Numbered from the stretch's first letter, positions 17,387 through 26,197 are shown. The stretch is DNA of 64,000 nucleotides from Bacteroidota bacterium (GCA_018267915.1 JAFDXN010000054.1:62001-126000), one strand, 5' to 3'. Numbers and translations: made by a program. The notes: generated by a model not told the origin, from the letters alone.

Positions 17387-17914
17387 TTAAACATTTTCAA
17401 AAAACTGTATCGCAAACCTGCAAAACTCGATAATAACCTGCTTGTTTTGAGAAAACTCAGGCCTGCTGCCAAGCCAGTTTGTCGTGGTTGGGTTTATCTC
17501 CTGTCCTGCATGCAATTCTGCGACCGTAATACACTTAATATGCTTCTTCGATACAATGATAATGTAAGCATTGCTATATGGGTAGTTCTTAGGTAGGTCC
17601 TTCCGAGTGAATTCTCCACTCGCTCTGAATTTCACCTCAACAAAATACACTTCTTTGCTGTTAGGGTTTTGCACCACGAAGTCCGGCATTCGCTTTATGT
17701 CCTCGGCAACATCGGTGCGCACACCTTTCAGCAATTCCATGATAGCAGGTATGGTATTCTCCATTCCATAGCGAAACACATTGAAGCCCAGGCTTAAAAA
17801 CAACTCTTGTATCAGGGTTTCTGCTATTCTCCCTTTTATCATGTTGTAGCGGTAATTGCGCTCCCTATCGTTTAGACCATGCTGAAGGTTAGATTCACTG
17901 ACAGAATTAGGCAT
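17387..17914 (-). CDS. PD-(D/E)xK nuclease-like protein
   Basis: The 175-aa product is not assigned to a named family but carries a plausible PD-(D/E)xK core: a helix with an acidic residue (KGRIAETLIQELFLSLGFNVF), then MPDFVVQN and, after a short turn, YFVEVKFR. This is the usual E...PD...ExK arrangement of restriction-like nucleases. It lies eight bases from the DUF5655 gene upstream and two bases from the 111-aa gene downstream. Its likely work is DNA cleavage or end recognition in the operon; the target is unknown. Confidence 0.72.
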   Translation of the reverse strand: MPNSVSESNLQHGLNDRERNYRYNMIKGRIAETLIQELFLSLGFNVFRYGMENTIPAIMELLKGVRTDVAEDIKRMPDFVVQNPNSKEVYFVEVKFRASGEFTRKDLPKNYPYSNAYIIIVSKKHIKCITVAELHAGQEINPTTTNWLGSRPEFSQNKQVIIEFCRFAIQFFENV

Positions 17915-17922
17915 AGTAGATA

Positions 17923-18897
17923 CTATTTATTGGGTTTAACACGCTTTATTACTTGGTCGACAAGTTTGTTTGTTCTTTGTACATAATGGAAAGTCAAAGA
18001 CTGCTTAATCAAACTCATTATATATTCTAATTGCTGGGTATCGATCACAAGGACCTCGTAATCCCCATTACCCCAGTGGCCTGTGCTCGATACATCCCTC
18101 GCTAGTTTTTTTGGATCGTCTAATTGTCCTCGCTTTAGATTGATCCATATTTTGAGTGATTTTTTTTGTATCAGTATGTCGCAAAATATCTTGCGGTCTT
18201 TCACAAAGCTTATCCTTCTTTTTTTCGGCGATATTTCAATATCGTCGATTATATTCAAGATCGCTGTTCGAAATTTACTATACAATTCTCTCGCATATTC
18301 GGAGCCATTTACAAGATGGTCCTGCTCTGTATATACCTCTATTTCCTGCGAAACAGATTTAATAGTTTCATTTTTTTGTGCTAATGGTTTTATGCTTTCC
18401 GCCGCCTGTGATTTCTTAATTGGATTGATGATGACTGAACCGTTTTCGTACTGTTTTATCTCCCAAAGTTCAATACCGATGTCTTTAAAGTTAGTTGCCA
18501 GTATTTGATTATCTGTAAAGCTGGTTGACACAAAAACAACCCTTGTCTGACTCCAATCCACATCCTCCCTTTTTAAATTACGTTTTAGAGTTTCATTATA
18601 CTCGATTATGAAGTCAGCCTTATTTTCCAGCATAAGGCTTAAGTAAGCAAATCCCTGGTCAACAACGCTGATACTCTTATCTCTCTTATATTCAATTATA
18701 ATGAACGACCTATTTTGCTGGTCGTACGCAAGTGTATCTATGCGTCTGTTTTTTATTGTAAATTCTGAGCGAACTAATTCAAGGCCCATTAAGCCATAAA
18801 TATTCGTCTCGAAAATAGTTTGAATCTCTTTTTCGAGCTTAAATGGTTTTTCCCTAACAAGTGATAGTTTATCGTTTTGGTTGTGATATAATATCAT
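17923..18897 (-). CDS. PD-(D/E)xK-like nuclease with DUF5655 domain
   Basis: The 324-aa product has an N-terminal nuclease-like module (FTIKNRRIDTLAYD then FIIIEYKRDKS, a D...ExK pattern), a middle segment, and a C-terminal DUF5655-like domain (KKSLKIWINLKRGQLDDP, VSSTGHWGNGDYEV). Proteins of this layout are often annotated as endonuclease NucS-like or DUF5655 proteins and are found with defence genes. It overlaps the GIY-YIG gene by four bases. The text of this gene looks AT-richer than the housekeeping genes around the island, judged by eye. Confidence 0.78.
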   Translation of the reverse strand: MILYHNQNDKLSLVREKPFKLEKEIQTIFETNIYGLMGLELVRSEFTIKNRRIDTLAYDQQNRSFIIIEYKRDKSISVVDQGFAYLSLMLENKADFIIEYNETLKRNLKREDVDWSQTRVVFVSTSFTDNQILATNFKDIGIELWEIKQYENGSVIINPIKKSQAAESIKPLAQKNETIKSVSQEIEVYTEQDHLVNGSEYARELYSKFRTAILNIIDDIEISPKKRRISFVKDRKIFCDILIQKKSLKIWINLKRGQLDDPKKLARDVSSTGHWGNGDYEVLVIDTQQLEYIMSLIKQSLTFHYVQRTNKLVDQVIKRVKPNK

Positions 18898-19361
18898 TTC
18901 TTTCTGGCTTTACGTTTATTAAGAAACCTGATATCCTTTTGATCTTCCTGAAGCCATTCTTCAAATTCTTTCCTGCCGAGATTCAATTTTAGACAACACA
19001 CAGAGAGGTGGTCCTGCATATAAGTGTTTAGCTCATGCTCTATTTGAGGATGATAACCTTTCGATGCCGTGGCTCGTGTATAGTTTGGATGGTTAATAAA
19101 CAGTTTCTCTCCAAGTGTTCTTCGGAAGGTATGATTCAGTGTGTTAGAAAGATCTTTCATCCTACCACGAATACTGCCAGTTTCACCTACATAGATCAAT
19201 TTGTCACCTTCATAAATCGTATAGATTCCAGGGACCGCGTCAAATTGATTATACCATGATTTTTCAAGTCTAATGGCTTTGCGGTGCGATGGTTCAAGCA
19301 ACACTTTTGCTATTGTCTTGAAGTAGGTCTCTTTTGCTTCTTCAGTCAATGGGTATGTCAT
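18894..19361 (-). CDS. GIY-YIG nuclease-domain protein
   Basis: The 155-aa product contains a GIY-YIG motif: PGIYTIYEGDKLIYVGETG, followed by the conserved Arg in SIRGRMKDL. This fold gives homing endonucleases, UvrC and some restriction enzymes. The C-terminal part (LSVCCLKLNLGRKEFEEWL) may bind DNA or a partner. Its ATG shares one base with the stop of the MmeI-like gene (TAATG), so the two are translationally coupled. A GIY-YIG protein encoded directly behind a type IIG enzyme is not a standard arrangement. Confidence 0.85.
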   Translation of the reverse strand: MTYPLTEEAKETYFKTIAKVLLEPSHRKAIRLEKSWYNQFDAVPGIYTIYEGDKLIYVGETGSIRGRMKDLSNTLNHTFRRTLGEKLFINHPNYTRATASKGYHPQIEHELNTYMQDHLSVCCLKLNLGRKEFEEWLQEDQKDIRFLNKRKARKK

Positions 19362-22144
19362 TACAAGATATTCTTTTTCTTCCTCCCTTTCTTCTCCTCC
19401 ACAAACAACCCCGCAGTGTACTTATCATACAGCTCAAAAAGGAATTCTATTCGCTTGGTTTCATTAATAAATGGCTGTGGCCGGTAGCAGAGGTCTACGG
19501 CCTTATCAAGCGCCTGGTGGGCTTTTACCAGTGCAGGCGGCATTGTGTTGGGGTCATAGAGGTCTGCAAGGCTGCTGTCGGGGTACTCGGCCCTTGCATC
19601 CAGCACCCCTTGCGCTGCTTTTTCAACGGTTTCTCTTTGCTTTGTTGTGGGATTTTCTGGCCAGGGAAAATTGTTGTAAACTAGCTCATTCGAATATCTA
19701 AAATCACTTTTGATTCTCCCGCATATTGTTCTCACCCAAGACATGTGCATCTGAGAATTTAAGATTCCAAATTCATATCGGGTACTATTGGGAATGAAGA
19801 GACAACTATCACTGACAATGTACTCGGATGAAAAAAATCCCATTGGGATATACTTTCGATTTTCGGATGAATGTCGGGGAATCACGATGTATTCGGATGT
19901 TGGTTGCCTATCTTCACCAAATAAAGTTGGGTAGCTAGCAAGTTTCTTAGTAGCATCTCTATTACTGCCTAGTCTATGCTTTTTGACTTGTTCAATTCGC
20001 TCTGCGATATGTTTTAAATTTTTTATCTCCGTCGGATTCGCGTTTTTTAGCCAAAGGCACCAGCGATTCTTACCGTTAATAAATTCGTAAGCACTCAGTA
20101 ATGGTTTAATAAACTTAGCGGCCAGAGGCTCGACGGCAATGAGGTCTTTTTTCTCCTGATCGTTTAATAAAAAATGTCCGCCATCGTTCGGCATACTTCC
20201 AAAAGAAATGTGAGGAACCGCACAGACCGTATATCTTTTTTTTAGAATGGCTATATCTTTTCCTTCTACCAAATATGGGTTTATATTCTTAATAAATGTT
20301 GCGTGAGGCTCTGCAGAAATGTCTTCGTATTCGAATAATTGTTTGTTTTCGATATCGAAATTCGAAAACCCGATTATTATTACATGGACTGCTGCATTGC
20401 CTTTTGCCTCATTATTCCATTTAAATGTTCTATGCGCAAAGTGTATTTTAATGTTGAACGTCTTGAAAAGTATGTTCCATATTATCCCGGGTTGTTCACC
20501 CTGCGAAATTGAATTTGTTGAAACAAATGCGCATGTTATTTGCCGTTTATCCTTATTGTATTCCTTTAGATAAGCTGCAGCTTTTACATACCATGCCGTA
20601 ACGTAATCTAGTATACCTACATTGTCAATAGAATGAAAAACTGCTGACATGTCACTTTTCTGCTCGTCATTTTGAAGTTGTTTCCCAATAAAGGGCGGAT
20701 TTCCAAAAATATAATTAAATCTTGGTTCTCCTTTGTCCCAAGGCAACCTTTGCATCAGACTCTGCCAATCAATCCTCAGCGCATTGCCATGTGTAATGTT
20801 GGCGCTTTTACGCAACGGCAGGCGCACATAATACTCGCCAAAGGTCTCGCTCACCAGCATATTCATCTGGTGGTCTATCAGCCACATTGCCACCTGTGCT
20901 ATCTGTGCGGGAAATTCTTCATACTCTATACCGTAAAACTGGTCAACATTGATATTGATGTAGTTCTCGATATTGGTGGCCATCTGGTTTTTGAACTTGG
21001 CCTTCAGCAGTTCTATCTCCAGCAGGCGCAGCTCGCGGTAGGCCACGATAAGAAAATTGCCGCAGCCGCAGGCAGGATCGAGAAAGCGCAACTGCGACAG
21101 CTTTTCGTGAAACTTATCGAGTTGCTTGCTATTGTCCTTCGCTTTCTCAAATTCGGCCCAAAGCTCGTCGAGGAACAAGGGCTTTATCACTTTCATTATG
21201 TTCTTCTCGCTCGTGTAGTGTGCGCCAAGGTTGCGCCTGGCCTTCTCGTCCATCACACTTTGGAACAGTGAGCCGAATATAGCCGGGCTTATCATGCTCC
21301 AGTCGAGCGCGCAGCAGTCCAGCAATATTTTACGCATCTTGCTGTCAAACGATGCCGGCGCAATGCGTTCTTCGAAGAGCTTGCCGTTCACATAGGGAAA
21401 GGCTGCAAGCTGTTCATCTATGTTTTTGAACCTCGCATCTTTCGGCGTGTTCAGCACCACAAATAAGGTATCGAGGTACATAGCAAGGTCGCTGCCATCC
21501 TCGGCGCTGCGCATCTGCAGGTATTCCTGGAAGATGCCCTTCTCGAAAATATTGGTATCATCGGCAAATAGACAAAAGAGGAGGCGTACCAGGTATATCT
21601 CCAATTGGTGTCCCTCATAGCCTATGGCTTTAAGTTGGTCGTGCAGCCTGCCCATTAGTTCGGCTGCTTTTATATTTACTGGGTCTTGCTCCTTGAAACT
21701 ATGCTTTTTATAGCCCGAAATGAAATCGAACAGGTGCAGCTTATCGGCCAGCTTATCCAGCGTGAATTTCCAGTCCTTTCCTGTTTCAAGATCGTACAGT
21801 CTGAAATTCTGAAAGTCGCAAACAATGATATAACGGGGCAGTTCATTGTCCTTGAGGCCGGGGAAGTAGTCAATGGCTTGCTTGTAAGCCCTTTCCAGGT
21901 CCTTGCCCCTGCTCTTATGTTCTATCAGCACTGTGCCCTTCCACAGCAGGTCTATAAAGCCCTGCTTGTTATCCCCCTTGTGCACCTTAGTCTCAAATGT
22001 GGCGACACGCTTACGGGATATGCCGAAGATGTTGAAGAAACCATCCCAAAACGATTTCGCTTCGGCATCTTCATTGCTTTCGTTTTTCCATTCAAGGCTA
22101 AAGGCGAGCGCGCGGCTTCTTATTTCATTGAGACTTAAGGGCAT
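19361..22144 (-). CDS. MmeI-like type IIG restriction-modification enzyme
   Basis: One 927-aa chain carries both restriction and modification, like MmeI. The nuclease motif is GFIDLLWKGTVLIEHK, with Asp65, Glu75 and Lys77, the same D-x9-ExK spacing as MmeI. A helical connector follows (about 130-300). The amino-methyltransferase core has motif X near GAHYTSEKNI (307-316), motif I LDPACGCGNF (355-364) and catalytic motif IV NPPF (482-485). The C-terminal 400 residues hold the target-recognition region. Such enzymes methylate adenine on one strand and cut about 20 bases away. It is the first gene of a five-gene operon, and repeat array B lies 75 bases upstream of its start. Confidence 0.93.
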   Translation of the reverse strand: MPLSLNEIRSRALAFSLEWKNESNEDAEAKSFWDGFFNIFGISRKRVATFETKVHKGDNKQGFIDLLWKGTVLIEHKSRGKDLERAYKQAIDYFPGLKDNELPRYIIVCDFQNFRLYDLETGKDWKFTLDKLADKLHLFDFISGYKKHSFKEQDPVNIKAAELMGRLHDQLKAIGYEGHQLEIYLVRLLFCLFADDTNIFEKGIFQEYLQMRSAEDGSDLAMYLDTLFVVLNTPKDARFKNIDEQLAAFPYVNGKLFEERIAPASFDSKMRKILLDCCALDWSMISPAIFGSLFQSVMDEKARRNLGAHYTSEKNIMKVIKPLFLDELWAEFEKAKDNSKQLDKFHEKLSQLRFLDPACGCGNFLIVAYRELRLLEIELLKAKFKNQMATNIENYININVDQFYGIEYEEFPAQIAQVAMWLIDHQMNMLVSETFGEYYVRLPLRKSANITHGNALRIDWQSLMQRLPWDKGEPRFNYIFGNPPFIGKQLQNDEQKSDMSAVFHSIDNVGILDYVTAWYVKAAAYLKEYNKDKRQITCAFVSTNSISQGEQPGIIWNILFKTFNIKIHFAHRTFKWNNEAKGNAAVHVIIIGFSNFDIENKQLFEYEDISAEPHATFIKNINPYLVEGKDIAILKKRYTVCAVPHISFGSMPNDGGHFLLNDQEKKDLIAVEPLAAKFIKPLLSAYEFINGKNRWCLWLKNANPTEIKNLKHIAERIEQVKKHRLGSNRDATKKLASYPTLFGEDRQPTSEYIVIPRHSSENRKYIPMGFFSSEYIVSDSCLFIPNSTRYEFGILNSQMHMSWVRTICGRIKSDFRYSNELVYNNFPWPENPTTKQRETVEKAAQGVLDARAEYPDSSLADLYDPNTMPPALVKAHQALDKAVDLCYRPQPFINETKRIEFLFELYDKYTAGLFVEEKKGRKKKNIL

Positions 22145-22219
22145 GTGTTATTGCTAAGTTTCGAAAGATAAAAAATAGCCTTCAACAAATAAAAACGTGT
22201 TTTCACGGTTTTTTTTCAA

Positions 22220-22540
22220 CTCCCCTCTTTTTTCAAAGAGGGGTAGCCATTCAGACAGACGCGTTTCCGTTAAAAAGAATGGCCGGGGTGATAAATGAAG
22301 CAAGACGGGGTGATAAAAAACTTATCCCCATTATTTGGATACCCCTCCTCTCATTTCGTAACTTGCCATGTCCGCCAAGCTTTAGCTATGGCCCACAAAA
22401 AACTCCCCTCTTTTTTCAAATAGATATTGTTTCTACTAAAAGAATGGCCGGGGTGATAAAAAAACTCCCCTCTTTTTTCAAAGAGGGGTGGATCGCTCAA
22501 ACAAACGCGTTTCAAATTCGATGAGCGAGGCGGGGTGATT
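22220..22540. repeat. Structured-repeat array B (two full units, one truncated unit)
   Basis: Units related to array A begin at 22220, 22403 and 22465. The first has hairpin 2 arms GCCATTC/GAATGGC and an extra GACGGGGTGATAAA tail. The second lacks the right arm of hairpin 1 and the left arm of hairpin 2, an apparent internal deletion. The third has arms TCGCTCA/TGAGCGA. Between the first and second units, 22320-22400 is unrelated sequence. Arrays A and B bracket the restriction operon. Confidence 0.9.
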
Positions 22541-22562
22541 AAACGTCCCGCAATAATTACCT

Positions 22563-22772
22563 AATCGGTAATTACCGGTAATTACCGGTAATAAGGAATA
22601 ATTTCCGAATCGGTAACTTTTCTTACTGGTTCCATAAATAAGATAAACATGCTAACCGGTAATTATCGGAAATTATGATTATCGTAATGTGAATTGATTA
22701 TCAATAACTTATCAAATTGTCAGTCCTAAAACCGGAAATTATAAGCTGCACCGGAAATCGGTAATTACCGCT
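22563..22772. repeat. Cluster of CGGTAATTACCG palindromes
   Basis: A ten-base unit CGGTAATTAC is repeated almost three times in tandem at 22566-22592. Further copies are CCGGTAATTATCGG at 22656-22669 and CGGTAATTACCG at 22759-22770, with half-sites such as CCGGAAAT at 22732 and 22751. The core GGTAATTACC is a perfect palindrome. The block lies between repeat array B and the sigma-factor gene. It could be an operator array for a dimeric regulator, or a remnant of a mobile sequence. The rest of 22773-22981 holds no recognised gene. Confidence 0.75.
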
Positions 22773-22981
22773 AAGTGCAGGAAAATCATCTTAATGGTTC
22801 CGGAGCAACATGAAAAATGTTCGCTATGTGTTCTCAGCTAAATACTGCATACCGCCGCCGCCATCTGCAACTTGTGGCTAAAATGGCTTATTTTTAGGAA
22901 AATAGTAGGGATCCTCACCCAACGGTTATAGAATAGAGATTGTCTATAATGTTGTAATTATTTTTAAAAAACTCCCATTAC

Positions 22982-23557
22982 TTGCCTGTAGCGTTGGCAT
23001 ATACAGTTCCAAATCAGACAAGTGAGTTGGAACAACTCATACAGGGGTGCATCCGCAACGAGCGGAGCGCACAAGAGAAGCTGTACAAGCTTTTCTACCC
23101 GCGTATGATGGCTGTGGTAAAGCGGTATATAGACGATGAGATGCAGGCGGAGGAGGTGCTGAACAATGGCTACCTGAGGGCTTTCCAGAAGATAAGCCAG
23201 TACACCTTCCAGGGCTCTTTTGAAGGCTGGTTGCGGAAGATCGTGTTCCACTCGGTATCGGATTATGTGAAGCAGAATATCCGCTACTCGGAGAAGGTGG
23301 TGATGGTGGAGAAGGACGAGCTGGTGCATAAAGACCATGCGGACCGCCTGTACTATAACCAACTGCTGGAGCTGGTGCAGGGCCTGCCCGATGCCACGCG
23401 TGCGGTGTTTAACATGTATGTGCTGGAGGGCTTCAGCCACAAGGAGATAGGGAAGATGCTGGGCATAAGCGAGGGTACATCGAAATGGCACCTCTCGGAA
23501 GGACGGCGGAATTTGAAAGAAAAAATTGAAAAGCTACAATTGCATTTAAAAAAATAA
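22982..23557 (+). CDS. ECF-type RNA polymerase sigma factor
   Basis: The 191-aa product is a sigma-70 family ECF factor. Region 2 spans LIQGCIRNERSAQEKLYKLFYPRM-like sequence to the promoter-melting part (QAEEVLNNGYLRAFQKI, FQGSFEGWLRKIVFHSV), and region 4 is LPDATRAVFNMYVLEGFSHKEIGKMLGISEGTSKW. No ATG lies upstream of region 2; the start must be a TTG (22982 or 22994), which is unusual. Thirteen bases after its stop begins a protein with an anti-sigma-like N-terminus, the usual sigma/anti-sigma arrangement. Its target promoters are unknown. Confidence 0.88.
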   Translation: MPVALAYTVPNQTSELEQLIQGCIRNERSAQEKLYKLFYPRMMAVVKRYIDDEMQAEEVLNNGYLRAFQKISQYTFQGSFEGWLRKIVFHSVSDYVKQNIRYSEKVVMVEKDELVHKDHADRLYYNQLLELVQGLPDATRAVFNMYVLEGFSHKEIGKMLGISEGTSKWHLSEGRRNLKEKIEKLQLHLKK

Positions 23558-23570
23558 AATTTTATCCCGT

Positions 23571-25418
23571 ATGGATAAAAACATGATTCACATAGATAAT
23601 CTGGTTCAGCAGCGGCTGGGTGGAGGAGAAGAGCAGGAGCGCCCCGGGGCCTGGCTGCGGATGAGGGACTTGCTGGATGAGAATATGCCTGTGCAGAAGC
23701 CTGTGGCCTTCCCGTGGAGGAGGATGATGAGCTACATGGCGGCTATACTGGCTATATCGGCAGCGGGCATTGGCGGCTTTAAGATACTGAGTGGCCTGCA
23801 CGACAGCGCGAAACCTGCTAAGGTAGCGGCTGTGGCCAATACCGCTGAAAAGGCGAATACGCAGCCGGCGGCAGTCACCAATACCAATGCTACTGCAACC
23901 TCGGGAAGTGCTGTAAATGGACGCGGTAATATACTGACAACCAACGATAAAGACCGCTATAGCAACGCGGAGGGCAATGCGCCTGCGAAGAACAAACAGG
24001 CCGTTAAGAAGGCTGTGATAAAGGCAGTGGCGAACAAGCCGGCATCTGCCGACAATGGGGCGAAGAGTGGTGATAACGCGTCAGCGCCGGTGGCTGAGAA
24101 TACCGCTAAAGAATCGAATGGTGCATCTAATAAAAAGCTGAATAACAATAACTTAACCAATAATATATCAACTGCAGCTGTAGGTAATAAGGCTGCGAAA
24201 AAGAACCATACTCAGCCTGCAGCAATAGTGCCGGCGGCCTCGCTTGGCAATGCTGTGGCTGCTAATAACAAGCCTGTGCATGGTAAGGGCAATACCGAAG
24301 GCGGTAAGCATGGTAAAGGTAGTAAGGATAATAAGGTAGCAGATAATAATAAGGCGAGCCAGCAACCTGCGATCAGCAAACCTGCGGTGGACTCGATACC
24401 TGCTGTGACAATGACCGAGAAAATGACGGTGGACCACAGGACCAATAAGGCAACCTTTACCCAGGACGTGACCGGTCGCGGTAAGGCCGCCCTGCCTGAA
24501 CCCATGCAGCGCCCTGCCAACAGCGTGGCAACTGCCGAAAACAACTACCTGAACCCCCGCTACGTGGCCAGCGCTGCCAGCGGACAGGTGGCCGAAGTGA
24601 AGCCTGCACCGGTAATGCCTGCTGCAGCTGCTGAAACCAAGGCGAGTGCCGAGGATAAGAATATAGGGCTAGGTAAAAATAGGAACTCCCGCCGCTCCCA
24701 CCAGGGATGGAACTTCGATGCGGTTAACCAGTTCTTCAAAGACGTGAAATACAACCTGGGGCAGATAGAATATAGCTCGGGAATTGTGGGAGGAGTCAAT
24801 GCTATGTTCCTGACGGGCAAGACGATGCCGGGCATACAACTGGGCTTTAGCGAGACCTTCGGTATCAGCGACAATGTGAGCATCGTGACGGAGCTGAGGT
24901 ATATGCAAGGCATAGGCGGTACCACGCTGCACGACAACTATACAAGGTACAATACCGAGATAGACGGCACCTACAGCAAGGACTCGATGGAGCACAACTA
25001 CAAGTTCAACACGCTGACGAGCCTGTCGCTGCCGGTGGCTGTTCGCTACACAATAGGCAGGGTGAAGATCCTGGCGGGCGTATCGTTCTCCTACATCATA
25101 GGCATCACGCCTGAGGTGGTGGACAATGCAATACCCACCACACACCAGGCACTGGCCACGAAACCGGCACAGTCGGAAATAGATGCGCACTACTACAAGA
25201 TCGGTACCGATGCGTTCGCGTCAAGGTTTGGTATCGGTGGACTGGTGGGTGTGTCGTACAACGTGGCCCCGAGGATAGATGTGGACATTCGTATAACAAA
25301 GAATTTCTGGGATGATGCCAAGCTGCCCGGTGCAAAGATCGTATCGGACCGCCTGTATAAAAGACCTGGCCTGCAGCTGAACTTTAACTACAACCTGTCG
25401 AAAGAAAAGAAGCACTAG
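23571..25418 (+). CDS. Dual-membrane-spanning anti-sigma-like protein with outer-membrane beta-barrel (Dma-like)
   Basis: The 615-aa product has three parts. Residues 1-50 are a short charged segment predicted to be cytoplasmic (IDNLVQQRLGGGEEQERPG, WLRMRDLLDEN). Residues 53-74 form a membrane helix (MSYMAAILAISAAGIGGFKI). Residues 80-375 are a low-complexity Ala/Asn/Lys linker long enough to cross the periplasm. From about 390 there is an outer-membrane beta-barrel of the porin/PorT type (SSGIVGGVNAMFLTG, IQLGFSETFGI, LSLPVAVRYTIGRVKILAGV, PGLQLNFNYNLS). It is encoded just after the ECF sigma gene. Anti-sigma factors spanning both membranes (Dma) are known in Bacteroides thetaiotaomicron; this fits that class. 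It would sense the outer membrane and hold the sigma factor without a separate relay. Confidence 0.82.
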   Translation: MDKNMIHIDNLVQQRLGGGEEQERPGAWLRMRDLLDENMPVQKPVAFPWRRMMSYMAAILAISAAGIGGFKILSGLHDSAKPAKVAAVANTAEKANTQPAAVTNTNATATSGSAVNGRGNILTTNDKDRYSNAEGNAPAKNKQAVKKAVIKAVANKPASADNGAKSGDNASAPVAENTAKESNGASNKKLNNNNLTNNISTAAVGNKAAKKNHTQPAAIVPAASLGNAVAANNKPVHGKGNTEGGKHGKGSKDNKVADNNKASQQPAISKPAVDSIPAVTMTEKMTVDHRTNKATFTQDVTGRGKAALPEPMQRPANSVATAENNYLNPRYVASAASGQVAEVKPAPVMPAAAAETKASAEDKNIGLGKNRNSRRSHQGWNFDAVNQFFKDVKYNLGQIEYSSGIVGGVNAMFLTGKTMPGIQLGFSETFGISDNVSIVTELRYMQGIGGTTLHDNYTRYNTEIDGTYSKDSMEHNYKFNTLTSLSLPVAVRYTIGRVKILAGVSFSYIIGITPEVVDNAIPTTHQALATKPAQSEIDAHYYKIGTDAFASRFGIGGLVGVSYNVAPRIDVDIRITKNFWDDAKLPGAKIVSDRLYKRPGLQLNFNYNLSKEKKH

Positions 25419-26197
25419 TCGTTCTCTTTCCGCATGGCTGCCAGCTTCATTTCCCTGGTTTTTTCAGGGCCCAGGTAGCGCTCGATACCTGCCTCGAGCA
25501 GGTAGATGAGCGGAGTAAGCACTATCGCCATTACGGCTTTGTAAGAATAGTTTACAAGGCCAATTGCCAGCACTTGCTGGTAGCTCCAGCCCCTGCCCAA
25601 TTTAAACGCAATAAATAGCACAATAAAACTGTCTATGAGTTGCGACACCAGAGTAGACCCCGTGGCCCGTAACCATACGCTTTTTTCTCCTGTCACCTTT
25701 TTGATCTTGTGGAATACCCACACGTCCAGCAACTGGCTCACAAGGAAAGCGACGAGGCTACCGAAAATGATCCACATACCCTGGCCAAAGATGCTGTTGA
25801 AGGCGGCCTGCATATCGGGCACGCCTTCATTTTTTTGGCTGTCCACCCAGAAGCCGGCAGCAGGCAGGTGGATGGCTGCGTAGAAGGCAAGGAAGGCATA
25901 GCTGATGAGTATAATGGCTGTATAAGAGATGCGCCGAACGGCGCGGGGGCCGTAGTACTCGTTGACCACATCGGTAAGCACAAACTCCAATGGCCAGAGG
26001 ATGACACCGCAGGTGAGGGTATAGGTAAGACCATCCTGACCCAACAGTGAGAAGGGGTGGGCTGTCAACCCGAGTGCTGCCTCCAGGGAGAACAGTTTAG
26101 TGCCAATACACTCGGCTATCAGCGCATTGGCAACGAAAAAGGCAGAAAGAAATATGAAAAGCTTTGTCGACCTGTCGGCAAGTATTTTATGGATCAT
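25415..26197 (-). CDS. Queuosine precursor transporter (YhhQ/QPTR family)
   Basis: This 260-aa inner-membrane protein belongs to the YhhQ/vitamin-uptake-like family, whose E. coli member imports preQ0 and preQ1. Family stretches include CGVILWPLEFVLTDVVNEYYG, RISYTAIILISY, QLLDVWVFHKIKKVTG, WLRATGSTLVSQLIDSF and NYSYKAVMAIVLTPLIYL, with about six or seven membrane helices. Tgt in this window would use the salvaged base. Its stop overlaps the convergent anti-sigma gene by four bases. The short secreted-protein gene lies 23 bases upstream on the same strand. Confidence 0.92.
   Translation of the reverse strand: MIHKILADRSTKLFIFLSAFFVANALIAECIGTKLFSLEAALGLTAHPFSLLGQDGLTYTLTCGVILWPLEFVLTDVVNEYYGPRAVRRISYTAIILISYAFLAFYAAIHLPAAGFWVDSQKNEGVPDMQAAFNSIFGQGMWIIFGSLVAFLVSQLLDVWVFHKIKKVTGEKSVWLRATGSTLVSQLIDSFIVLFIAFKLGRGWSYQQVLAIGLVNYSYKAVMAIVLTPLIYLLEAGIERYLGPEKTREMKLAAMRKEND

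Noticed and set aside
20672..21271. 199-aa plus-strand frame
   Set aside because: It is antisense to the methyltransferase domain of the MmeI-like gene and contains no family motif.
15975..22540. Integrated phage or transposon island
   Set aside because: No integrase, transposase, tRNA attachment duplication or terminal inverted repeat was found; only the structured repeat arrays bracket the operon.
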